Positions 1 through 5,073 of a DNA stretch of 5,073 nucleotides are shown piece by piece (within the stretch, counting starts at the first letter, position 1; the number at the start of each line of letters is the position of its first letter). The position numbers and the translations under genes were made by a program. The notes below the pieces were generated by a model that was not told the DNA's origin, did no database searches, and saw only the letters and a program-made list of their open reading frames with translations. The DNA is from Prevotella sp. (GTDB taxonomy: Bacteria > Bacteroidota > Bacteroidia > Bacteroidales > Bacteroidaceae): NCBI GenBank assembly GCA_016291915.1, contig JAEEZP010000286.1, positions 1-5,073 on the forward strand. The letters are read 5' to 3'.

Positions 1-282
1 ATAAGTATAGAGTTCTGGATCCAGTTTGTCAGTGGTATACGTCCAGATACCATTGTCACCCTTCGTCATCTCAGCAGATGCCGGTCGCTGACCGGTTCGT
101 CTTAAGAAACTACCGTCGACACTCACTTTCTGAGCTCCCGGTGCATTCAATCGTAACGTTACCGTTCCATCCTCGTTGATTTCGGGTGACACGATATTGC
201 TCATTCTTCTCGTCACCGTCTCCTGTGCTGCGACCGAGATTGCTATCAAGCTTGCCGCAAAAATTAATGTAATCTTCTTCAT
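1..282 (-). CDS. Secreted esterase-like protein, probable carbohydrate esterase family 1, N-terminal fragment
   Basis: Only the first 94 codons are present; the gene runs off the left edge. The ATG at 282-280 opens MKKITLIFAASLIAISVAAQ, a clear signal peptide (two lysines, a hydrophobic core, probable cleavage near A19 or Q20), so the product is exported to the periplasm or cell surface. Residues about 29-94 (SNIVSPEINEDGTVTLRL, NAPGAQKVSVDGSF, GDNGIWTYTT, LDPELYTY) resemble the immunoglobulin-like or CBM48-like N-terminal domain that precedes the alpha/beta-hydrolase domain in Bacteroidetes CE1 enzymes (acetyl-xylan or feruloyl esterase type). That assignment comes from family memory. The catalytic domain lies outside the window, so the activity is inferred, and another CBM48-like glycoside-active protein remains possible. 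The start lies one base beyond the stop of the upstream repeat-protein gene, which suggests co-transcription. A weak purine stretch (AAAGAGA) precedes the ATG. Confidence 0.72.
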   Translation of the reverse strand, partial: MKKITLIFAASLIAISVAAQETVTRRMSNIVSPEINEDGTVTLRLNAPGAQKVSVDGSFLRRTGQRPASAEMTKGDNGIWTYTTDKLDPELYTY

Positions 283-283
283 A

Positions 284-1573
284 TTATCTCTTTCTATCTT
301 TCACAATATTGCGGAACTTAGCCCAGTTGCTCTTAGGATCTGCACGGTAGGGTATCTCATTGGGAACGAGGACAGTACCTTCTTTCATGAAAGTCTTACT
401 AAAACTGTCTTTCTTGATCTTACAGGGTGTGCCGCTACGCATCACCACGGTATTGAGACTGTTGCAATTGTTAAAGGCATCCGATCCGATTTCTTTCACA
501 CTCGTAGGTATCACGATAGCAGCCATGGAGGCACAACCGTTGAAGGCGTCGGAACCGATGGCCTTGATAGAGTTGGGGAGGTTAAATTCTTCGATAGAAC
601 TGCAGTCCTTGAAAGCCTTGGAAGGTATCTCATCGATAGCGCCCGGGATGTTGATGACTGTCAGGTTTGAACATCCTTCGAAGACACTGCTGCCCATCGA
701 CTTGACGGAATTGGGGATAAAGATGCTGTCGAGAGAAGCACATCCGTGGAAAGCATCGCTGGAGATGGATCTGATGGAGGTGGTGAGACTCACTTCCTTC
801 AGACTGGTACATCCTTCAAAGATACCATGAGGCAACTCTGTCATGCTGGTGGTGGTGACGAACCGCTGGAGCATTGTGCTGTTCTTGAAAGCATCGCTGC
901 CAATAGACTTGACACCGTTGGGGATGTCCACTTCTTCCAGGCTGGCACATTCCTCAAACACACTACTGCCGATCTTGTTCAGCGAACCGGGCAGTTTGAT
1001 GTTCTTCAGGTTGGAGCATCCCTGGAAGAGGTTGTTCGACAGGGCCGTGAGATTATTGGGTAGAGCGATCGACTCCAGTGCGGTACACTTCCTGAAAGCC
1101 CCCTGAGCGATGGAGGTGATACCATTGTGCAAACGGATCATCATCAGGTTACTGCAGCCTGCAAACGTCTCATTTTTAATCTCACTGACCGATTCCGGGA
1201 TGGTGATCTCCTCCAGCGCCGTACATCCCCGGAAGACATCAGAACCGATCTTTGTCACCGTGGTGGGAATCGTGATCGATGACAGAGAGGCACAATCCTT
1301 GAATGCTCCGTCGTCAATCTCCTCCACATAGTATTTGATACTGTCGTATTCAAACTTCTCCGGTATGACGATGTCACCGGTATATAGGTTTTCTCCCGAA
1401 ATCACCTTGGCTTTTTGGTTCTTCTCATCCAGTCGATAGTTGATTCCATCGACAATAGCTGTGGGTGATTTCTTTAATGGGTTCTTTACTACAGGTTGTC
1501 TGTTGGACGCACTGATTGTGGTGCAAAAAAACAGCATTAACGTTAAAAAGAAAGATAATTGTTTTGCTCTCAT
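284..1573 (-). CDS. BspA-type leucine-rich-repeat secreted protein (429 aa)
   Basis: The product is predicted to be exported. Residues 1-22 (MRAKQLSFFLTLMLFFCTTISA) form a signal peptide with probable cleavage at A22/S23. Residues about 38-82 are the usual lead-in of this family (IVDGINYRLDE, GDIVIPEKFEYDSIKYY). Residues 83-381 are thirteen gapless 23-residue repeats of the form V.xIGSDAFxGCxSLxxIxIPxS, typical of the BspA-like LRR_5 family. Residues 382-429 form a cap (VLVPNEIPYRADPKSNWAKF) resembling the usual end of such proteins. No T9SS C-terminal sorting domain and no lipobox are visible, so the route to the surface is unclear. BspA relatives bind host proteins or other bacteria; a role here in adhesion or substrate binding is inference. 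The reading frame stays open upstream to 1693, but the ATG at 1573 is chosen because it opens the signal peptide and because the promoter-like element at 1608-1615 lies inside the possible extension. The esterase-like gene follows after one base. Confidence 0.88.
   Translation of the reverse strand: MRAKQLSFFLTLMLFFCTTISASNRQPVVKNPLKKSPTAIVDGINYRLDEKNQKAKVISGENLYTGDIVIPEKFEYDSIKYYVEEIDDGAFKDCASLSSITIPTTVTKIGSDVFRGCTALEEITIPESVSEIKNETFAGCSNLMMIRLHNGITSIAQGAFRKCTALESIALPNNLTALSNNLFQGCSNLKNIKLPGSLNKIGSSVFEECASLEEVDIPNGVKSIGSDAFKNSTMLQRFVTTTSMTELPHGIFEGCTSLKEVSLTTSIRSISSDAFHGCASLDSIFIPNSVKSMGSSVFEGCSNLTVINIPGAIDEIPSKAFKDCSSIEEFNLPNSIKAIGSDAFNGCASMAAIVIPTSVKEIGSDAFNNCNSLNTVVMRSGTPCKIKKDSFSKTFMKEGTVLVPNEIPYRADPKSNWAKFRNIVKDRKR
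431..1327 (-). repeat. Thirteen tandem 69-bp units encoding 23-residue LRR repeats
   Basis: Within the BspA-type gene, residues 83-381 divide into thirteen units of exactly 23 residues with no insertion or deletion. Position 4 is mostly Ile, position 9 is Phe in all thirteen, position 15 is mostly Leu, and most units have Pro at position 21. Cys occupies position 12 in twelve units; only the seventh (VKSIGSDAFKNSTMLQR, residues 221-237) has Ser there. The DNA copies have diverged, so this is a protein-level repeat, not a run of identical DNA. Confidence 0.93.
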
Positions 1574-1607
1574 CTTATTTTGGATTAAAAAGTTATTTTC
1601 TCTTTTG

Positions 1608-1615
1608 CAAATATA
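1608..1615 (-). promoter_or_regulatory. Candidate -7 promoter element for the BspA/esterase pair
   Basis: On the minus strand the sequence reads TATATTTG followed by CA, matching the Bacteroidetes -7 consensus TAnnTTTG. It ends 34 bases before the ATG at 1573, which would give a leader of roughly 25-30 nucleotides. A clean -33 TTTG is not visible upstream, so the call rests on the -7 match, its position and the AT-rich setting. Confidence 0.5.
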
Positions 1616-1659
1616 GAACATTTTTTTGTAACCATCATTATTTTTCTTTAAAAAAGAAG

Positions 1660-1675
1660 AATATTCATGAATATT
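1660..1675. promoter_or_regulatory. Perfect 16-bp palindrome, candidate operator in the divergent promoter region
   Basis: AATATTCATGAATATT is identical to its reverse complement. It ends five bases before the rightward TAnnTTTG element and covers the stretch between its expected -33 and -7 positions. A protein bound here could block the nuo promoter. It lies about 45 bases upstream of the leftward -7 element, so it could also act on that gene. A second, imperfect inverted repeat (TTCTTT and AAAGAA, 1644-1658) sits beside it. No regulator can be named from the sequence, and AT-rich DNA makes chance palindromes more likely. Confidence 0.4.
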
Positions 1676-1680
1676 TTTAG

Positions 1681-1688
1681 TAACTTTG
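1681..1688 (+). promoter_or_regulatory. Candidate -7 promoter element of the nuo operon
   Basis: TAACTTTG followed by CA matches the Bacteroidetes -7 consensus TAnnTTTG. It ends 51 bases before the nuoA ATG at 1740, predicting a leader of about 45 nucleotides. The expected -33 position falls at or just before the 16-bp palindrome and lacks a good TTTG, so the promoter may be weak or activator-dependent; that last point is inference. Confidence 0.55.
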
Positions 1689-1739
1689 CACACGTTTTTA
1701 AAACATTGCTTCTTAGCATATTTTAATATTTACATAATT

Positions 1740-2090
1740 ATGTACTTTTATTTGTTGGTTACCGTCTTATTGACGGCTATTGTTTTGGTAGTCGGTGCCT
1801 ACGTCATTGCAAAACTCGTAGGTCCGCGATCCTATAACAAGGTGAAGGGCGAACCTTTTGAGTGCGGTATTCCCACTCAGGGTACGTCGTGGCTGCCTGT
1901 TTCTATAGGATTTTACCTTTTTGCGATCCTCTTCCTCATGTTTGATGTGGAGACTCTCTTCCTCTATCCATGGGCAGTGGTGGTTAAAGATTTCGGTAGC
2001 ATGGCACTTGTCAGCATCGGTTTCTTCTTGTTGGTACTTGTATTTGGCCTGGCTTATGCTTGGCGGAAAGGAGCTTTGGAATGGAAATAA
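1740..2090 (+). CDS. nuoA: NADH-quinone oxidoreductase (complex I) subunit A
   Basis: NuoA is a small membrane subunit at the junction between the membrane arm and the peripheral arm of complex I. The 116-residue product has the family length and three predicted membrane helices (about residues 3-25, 55-80 and 87-108). Conserved landmarks are KGEPFECGI (36-44), in the loop between helices 1 and 2 that carries the family cysteine (C42), and LMFDVETLFLYPWAV (66-80) in helix 2. The ATG at 1740 is preferred over the in-frame start at 1686 because it begins at helix 1 like other NuoA proteins, and because 1686 lies inside the promoter-like element. No Shine-Dalgarno sequence precedes it; the leader is AT-rich, as is common in Bacteroidetes. 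It is the first gene of the operon and overlaps nuoB by 10 bases. Confidence 0.95.
   Translation: MYFYLLVTVLLTAIVLVVGAYVIAKLVGPRSYNKVKGEPFECGIPTQGTSWLPVSIGFYLFAILFLMFDVETLFLYPWAVVVKDFGSMALVSIGFFLLVLVFGLAYAWRKGALEWK
2067..2073 (+). promoter_or_regulatory. Strong Shine-Dalgarno sequence of nuoB, inside nuoA
   Basis: AAAGGAG stands seven bases before the ATG at 2081. It fixes the nuoB start at 2081 rather than at the in-frame TTG at 2060, and suggests that ribosomes finishing nuoA help start nuoB. Confidence 0.75.
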
Positions 2091-2782
2091 GAAAGCCTAA
2101 GATCAAGAGTCTTCCTTACGAGGAATTCAAGGACAATGAGAGTTTGCAGAAGCTCATTGACGAACTGAATGAAGGTGGTGTAAATGCAGTCGTTGGAAAT
2201 CTTGACCAGTTGATCAACTGGGGTCGTTCCAATTCCTTGTGGTCACTGACCTTTGGAACTTCTTGCTGCGGTATTGAGTTTATGGCCGTAGGTTGTGCCC
2301 GTTATGACTTCTCACGTTTCGGTTTTGAGGTTACCCGTAACTCCCCCCGTCAGGCCGACCTTATCATGGTGGCCGGTACGATTACACACAAGATGGCTCC
2401 TGCCTTCAAACGTCTATATGATGAGATGGCTGAACCGAAGTATATCGTGGCTGTGGGTGGCTGTACCATCAGTGGTGGTCCGTTTAAGTCAAGCTATCAT
2501 GTAGTGAAAGGAATCGAGGAGATCGTTCCTGTGGATGTCTATATCCCCGGTTGTCCCCCGCGTCCGGAAGCTATTCTTTACGGTATGATGCAGTTGCAGC
2601 GTAAGGTAAAGATTGAGAAGTTCTTCGGTGGTGCTAACCACAAGCAGAACAAGGAAGAGCGTGAGTTGAATCTCTCCAACGAGGCTATCTCTTCAGGATG
2701 GAAGAAGCCCATCGTGGTTACCGATGTACCGGAGGATTTTGTCAATGAACTAAAGAAGGAAGTAAAGGAGGAAGCCAAATGA
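2081..2782 (+). CDS. nuoB: NADH-quinone oxidoreductase (complex I) subunit B, N2 cluster subunit
   Basis: NuoB holds the terminal 4Fe-4S cluster N2, which hands electrons to quinone at the interface with NuoD. In the 233-residue product the four expected cluster cysteines are present: C62 and C63 (in GTSCCGIEFMA), C128 (in VGGCTISGG) and C158 (in PGCPPRPEA). Other family marks are ARYDFSRFGFEVTRNSPRQAD (two overlapping blocks around residues 73-93) and GTITHKMAP (99-107). The core ends near residue 180. The remaining about 50 residues are charged (KQNKEERE, NELKKEVKEE) and longer than the minimal NuoB, perhaps wrapping onto neighbouring subunits. The start at 2081 is set by the AAAGGAG at 2067. 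It overlaps nuoA by 10 bases and nuoCD by 4 bases (ATGA), indicating translational coupling. Confidence 0.97.
   Translation: MEIRKPKIKSLPYEEFKDNESLQKLIDELNEGGVNAVVGNLDQLINWGRSNSLWSLTFGTSCCGIEFMAVGCARYDFSRFGFEVTRNSPRQADLIMVAGTITHKMAPAFKRLYDEMAEPKYIVAVGGCTISGGPFKSSYHVVKGIEEIVPVDVYIPGCPPRPEAILYGMMQLQRKVKIEKFFGGANHKQNKEERELNLSNEAISSGWKKPIVVTDVPEDFVNELKKEVKEEAK
2764..2771 (+). promoter_or_regulatory. Strong Shine-Dalgarno sequence of nuoCD, inside nuoB
   Basis: AAAGGAGG, close to the full anti-Shine-Dalgarno complement, stands seven bases before the ATG at 2779. It lies in the lysine/glutamate-rich last codons of nuoB and supports coupled translation through the ATGA overlap. Confidence 0.75.
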
Positions 2783-4341
2783 AACTAGAGAATCTTGTAT
2801 TTGACTTCGACAGGTTCGCACAAGAGATGCAGAACCTGAAAGACAATAAGCATTTTGATTATCTCGTAACGGTTATCGGTGAAGATTTCGGAGAAGAGGG
2901 TCTCGGATGTATCTATATCCTTGAGAATACCGACACCAATGAACGTACGAGTGTGAAGATGATTGCCAAGCAGGTTGACGGACAGTATGTCATCCCGACA
3001 GTCAGTAAGTTGTGGAAGGTGGCCGACCTGTTGGAGCGTGAGGTATACGATTTCTATGGTATCCTCTTCTTAGGTCATCCTGATATGCGTCGTCTGTTCC
3101 TGCGTAATGACTTCAAGGGTTATCCATTGCGTAAGGACTGGAAGTTTGACGACAGTTATACCCTGGAGGATGACAAGGAGCCAGACTATGGTTGTGAGTA
3201 TTCGTTGGATGAGGATGGTAAGCTTGTCTGCAAGCAGAACAGACTCTTTACCAATGATGAGTACGTCATCAATATTGGTCCGCAGCATCCCTCAACCCAT
3301 GGCGTGCTCCGTTTGCAGACGGTTCTCGACGGTGAGACCGTGAAAAGGATCTATCCTCATTTAGGATATATCCACCGTGGTATTGAGAAGATGTGGGAGG
3401 GTATGACCTACCCGCAGACCCTCGCGCTTACCGATCGTCTGAACTATCTCTCTGCCATGATGCATCGTCATGCATTGGTAGGTGTGATAGAAGAGGGTAT
3501 GGGTATTGAATTGTCTGACCGTATCAAGTATATCCGTACAATCATGGATGAGTTGCAGCGTATCGACTCTCACCTCTTGTACTGCGGCTGTTGCGCACAG
3601 GACCTGGGAGCACTTACTGCTTTCCTCTATTGTATGCGTGACCGTGAACATGTACTCAACGTGATGGAGGAGACTACCGGTGGACGACTGATCCAGAACT
3701 ATTATAGAATAGGTGGTCTGCAGGATGATATCGATCCTAACTTCGTGGAGAATACGAAGAAGTTGTGCAAGTATATGCGTCCGATCATTCAGGAGTATAT
3801 GGATGTCTTCGGAGATAACATCATCACCCACAACCGTTTTGAGAAGGTGGGCATGATGGATAAGGCTAACTGTATCAACTATGCTGTTACCGGTCCTGCC
3901 GGACGTGCTTCCGGATGGGCTAACGACACCCGTAAGCGTCATCCGTATGTGATGTACGACCAGGTGGAATGGAAACAGATCACCATGACTGGTTGCGACT
4001 CTATGGACCGTTACCTGATCCATATTCAGGAGCTCTATCAGAGTCTGGATATTATCGAACAGTTGATCGACAATATCCCGGCCGGTGATTTCTATATCAA
4101 GCAGAAACCGATCATCAAGGTGCCCGAGGGACAGTGGTACTTCTCTGTTGAGGGAGCCAGCGGTGAGTTCGGTGTATATCTTGATTCTAAGGGTGATAAG
4201 AGTCCTTATCGTATGAAGATGCGTCCTATGGGACTGTCGTTGGTGGGTGCCCTCGACCCGATGTTGCGTGGTCAGAAGATTGCCGACCTGGTGACAACCG
4301 GTGCAGCCATCGACTTCGTTATTCCTGATATCGACCGATAA
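2779..4341 (+). CDS. nuoCD: NADH-quinone oxidoreductase (complex I) fused subunits C and D
   Basis: This is a single 520-residue chain joining two peripheral-arm subunits. Residues about 28-125 are the NuoC (30 kDa) domain, with its signature region EREVYDFYGILFLGHPDMRR (87-106) and LRNDFKGYPLRKDW (108-121). An acidic linker (about 125-160) leads to the NuoD (49 kDa) domain, about 161-520. There, INIGPQHPSTHGVLRL (164-179) carries the conserved quinone-site His motif. HRGIEK (199-204), ALTDRLNY (216-223), SHLL (264-267), TGPAGRASGW (371-380) and the closing DFVIPDIDR (512-520) are also family landmarks. With NuoB it forms the quinone-reduction site. Canonical NuoD binds no metal; the L1 cysteines of related NiFe hydrogenases are absent. 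A small cysteine cluster (C269, C271, C272) lies in the helix after SHLL. The C-D fusion is known from several bacteria, including E. coli and Bacteroidetes. The gene is translationally coupled to nuoB and followed by a 34-base gap before nuoH. Confidence 0.97.
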   Translation: MKLENLVFDFDRFAQEMQNLKDNKHFDYLVTVIGEDFGEEGLGCIYILENTDTNERTSVKMIAKQVDGQYVIPTVSKLWKVADLLEREVYDFYGILFLGHPDMRRLFLRNDFKGYPLRKDWKFDDSYTLEDDKEPDYGCEYSLDEDGKLVCKQNRLFTNDEYVINIGPQHPSTHGVLRLQTVLDGETVKRIYPHLGYIHRGIEKMWEGMTYPQTLALTDRLNYLSAMMHRHALVGVIEEGMGIELSDRIKYIRTIMDELQRIDSHLLYCGCCAQDLGALTAFLYCMRDREHVLNVMEETTGGRLIQNYYRIGGLQDDIDPNFVENTKKLCKYMRPIIQEYMDVFGDNIITHNRFEKVGMMDKANCINYAVTGPAGRASGWANDTRKRHPYVMYDQVEWKQITMTGCDSMDRYLIHIQELYQSLDIIEQLIDNIPAGDFYIKQKPIIKVPEGQWYFSVEGASGEFGVYLDSKGDKSPYRMKMRPMGLSLVGALDPMLRGQKIADLVTTGAAIDFVIPDIDR

Positions 4342-4352
4342 TCTTTTCTGTT

Positions 4353-4366
4353 AATTCGTAATTCGT
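4353..4366 (+). repeat. Two tandem AATTCGT units in the nuoCD-nuoH gap
   Basis: The 34-base gap contains AATTCGTAATTCGT followed by a further AA. It is the only internal spacer in this otherwise overlapping operon. No Shine-Dalgarno sequence and no hairpin strong enough to be a terminator are visible, so transcription probably reads through to nuoH. Function, if any, is unknown. Confidence 0.7.
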
Positions 4367-4375
4367 AAAAACATC

Positions 4376-5073
4376 ATGTTTGATTTTTCTATAGTAACAC
4401 AATGGTTTGACAATCTGCTCAGGACAACCTTAGGGCTGGGCAGTTTCTGGACAATCCTCATCGAGTGTGTGCTGGTGGGTCTTATCATCCTCGTTGTCTA
4501 CGCACTCATTGCTATTGTGCTGATATTCATGGAACGTAAGGTATGTGCTTATTTCCAGTGCCGTTTAGGCCCGATGCGTGTAGGTCCCTGGGGTACCCTG
4601 CAGGTGTTTGCCGACGTGCTGAAGATGCTCATCAAAGAGATCTTCTTTGTTGACAAGGCAGATAAGCTCCTCTATGCCGTTGCTCCGTTCTTAGTTATCA
4701 TTGCATCCGTAGGTACCTTCTCGTTCCTTCCATGGAACAAGGGTGCTGTCGTGCTCGACTTCAATGTGGGTCTTTTCCTGTTGACAGCTATCTCATCTAT
4801 CGGTGTGGTAGGTATCTTCCTGGCCGGTTGGGGTTCCAACAATAAATACTCTGTCGTTTCCGCCATGCGTGCCGCAGTGCAGATGATCTCCTATGAGATG
4901 TCTCTCTGTCTATGTCTCATCGCTGCCGTTATCCTTACAGGCACAATGCAGATCAGTGGTATCGTGGATGCACAGACCGGTCCTTGGAAATGGCTTGTCG
5001 TTCAGGCTCCGCTTCCCGCCATCATCGCGTTTGTGACTTTCCTGATTGCCGGTAATGCGGAAGCTAACCGTGG
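4376..5073 (+). CDS. nuoH: NADH-quinone oxidoreductase (complex I) subunit H, N-terminal fragment
   Basis: NuoH is the membrane subunit that forms the entrance of the quinone chamber and links the peripheral arm to the proton-pumping arm. The frame is open from the ATG at 4376 through 232 complete codons and runs off the right edge; the family is usually 320-360 residues. Visible landmarks: a first membrane helix (about 24-52), the conserved loop ERKVCAYFQCRLGPMRVGP (53-71) with QVFADVLKMLIKE (76-88), further helices near 98-116, 132-151, 170-190 and 207-226, and the start of the family motif AGNAEANR (225-232). The usual GPNRVG reads GPMRVG here. MFDFSIVTQW resembles other Bacteroidales NuoH N-termini as I recall them, supporting this start although no Shine-Dalgarno sequence precedes it. 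It directly follows nuoCD, without nuoE, nuoF or nuoG between them. Confidence 0.95.
   Translation, partial: MFDFSIVTQWFDNLLRTTLGLGSFWTILIECVLVGLIILVVYALIAIVLIFMERKVCAYFQCRLGPMRVGPWGTLQVFADVLKMLIKEIFFVDKADKLLYAVAPFLVIIASVGTFSFLPWNKGAVVLDFNVGLFLLTAISSIGVVGIFLAGWGSNNKYSVVSAMRAAVQMISYEMSLCLCLIAAVILTGTMQISGIVDAQTGPWKWLVVQAPLPAIIAFVTFLIAGNAEANR

Noticed and set aside
176..1331. Several plus-strand open frames of 73-164 codons across the BspA-type gene
   Set aside because: They mirror the 69-base repeat structure of the minus-strand gene, with repetitive, biased translations. The minus frame has a signal peptide and regular LRR units, so it is the real one.
1523..1525. C17 of the BspA-type protein as a lipoprotein cysteine
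   Set aside because: The residues before it are LFF, which do not fit a lipobox, and a good signal peptidase I site follows at A22.
1644..1658. Inverted repeat TTCTTT/AAAGAA as a terminator
   Set aside because: It is an all-weak, T/A-dominated stem with a three-base loop between two divergent genes, where no terminator is needed; it is more likely a result of composition.
1574..1693. In-frame N-terminal extension of the BspA-type gene to 1693
   Set aside because: It would place 40 charged residues before a good signal peptide and would run through the candidate promoter elements.
1686..1739. Longer NuoA starting at 1686
   Set aside because: It adds 18 residues not typical of NuoA, and its start codon overlaps the TAnnTTTG element.
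2060..2080. TTG start for nuoB, seven codons upstream
   Set aside because: The AAAGGAG lies inside that extension at ideal distance from the ATG at 2081, so 2081 is the better start.
3361..4023. 220-codon open frame on the minus strand opposite nuoCD
   Set aside because: It lies entirely within the strongly conserved NuoD coding region and its translation shows no recognisable domain; it is a shadow of the real gene.
3265..4341. NuoD domain read as a NiFe-hydrogenase large subunit
   Set aside because: The two families are related, but the L1 and L2 CxxC nickel ligands are absent; the PQHPSTHG motif and the DIDR ending identify NuoD.

Overview
The window looks like a chromosomal piece of a gut or oral Bacteroidales bacterium, most likely Prevotella or a close relative. 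Three things point there: the 'nuo' gene order nuoA-nuoB-nuoCD-nuoH with a fused NuoC-NuoD and no nuoE/F/G; a BspA-type leucine-rich-repeat surface protein; and upstream regions carrying the Bacteroidetes -7 promoter form TAnnTTTG instead of a sigma70 -10 box. The genus is inferred from overall protein character, not from a database match.

Left part (1-1573, minus strand): two secreted-protein genes read leftwards. The first (284-1573) encodes a 429-residue exported protein made almost entirely of thirteen consecutive 23-residue BspA-type repeats. One base after its stop codon comes the start of a second gene (282 to beyond the left edge). Only its signal peptide and an N-terminal beta-sandwich region are present, and these resemble the N-terminal domain of Bacteroidetes carbohydrate-esterase family 1 enzymes. 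The two are probably co-transcribed.

Middle (1574-1739): an AT-rich divergent intergenic region of 166 bp. It has a TAnnTTTG element facing each way (1608-1615 minus, 1681-1688 plus). A perfect 16-bp palindrome, AATATTCATGAATATT (1660-1675), lies just upstream of the rightward element and is a candidate operator.

Right part (1740-5073, plus strand): the start of a respiratory complex I operon, with nuoA, nuoB, nuoCD and the first 232 residues of nuoH. nuoA/nuoB overlap by 10 bases and nuoB/nuoCD by 4 bases. Both overlapping starts have strong Shine-Dalgarno sequences, whereas nuoA and nuoH have none. NuoB carries the N2 cluster cysteines, and NuoCD and NuoH form the connecting module and the quinone-site/membrane junction. 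nuoH follows nuoCD after a 34-base gap, so the NADH-oxidising module (NuoE, F, G) is not encoded at its usual place. The complex is probably the 11-subunit type that takes electrons from a donor other than NADH through NuoEFG.

Most of the window is ordinary for this group. No mobile element, CRISPR array or RNA gene was seen, and I found no convincing undescribed system. The points most worth following are the missing electron-input module, the palindrome in the divergent promoter region and the tight pairing of the repeat protein with the esterase-like gene.
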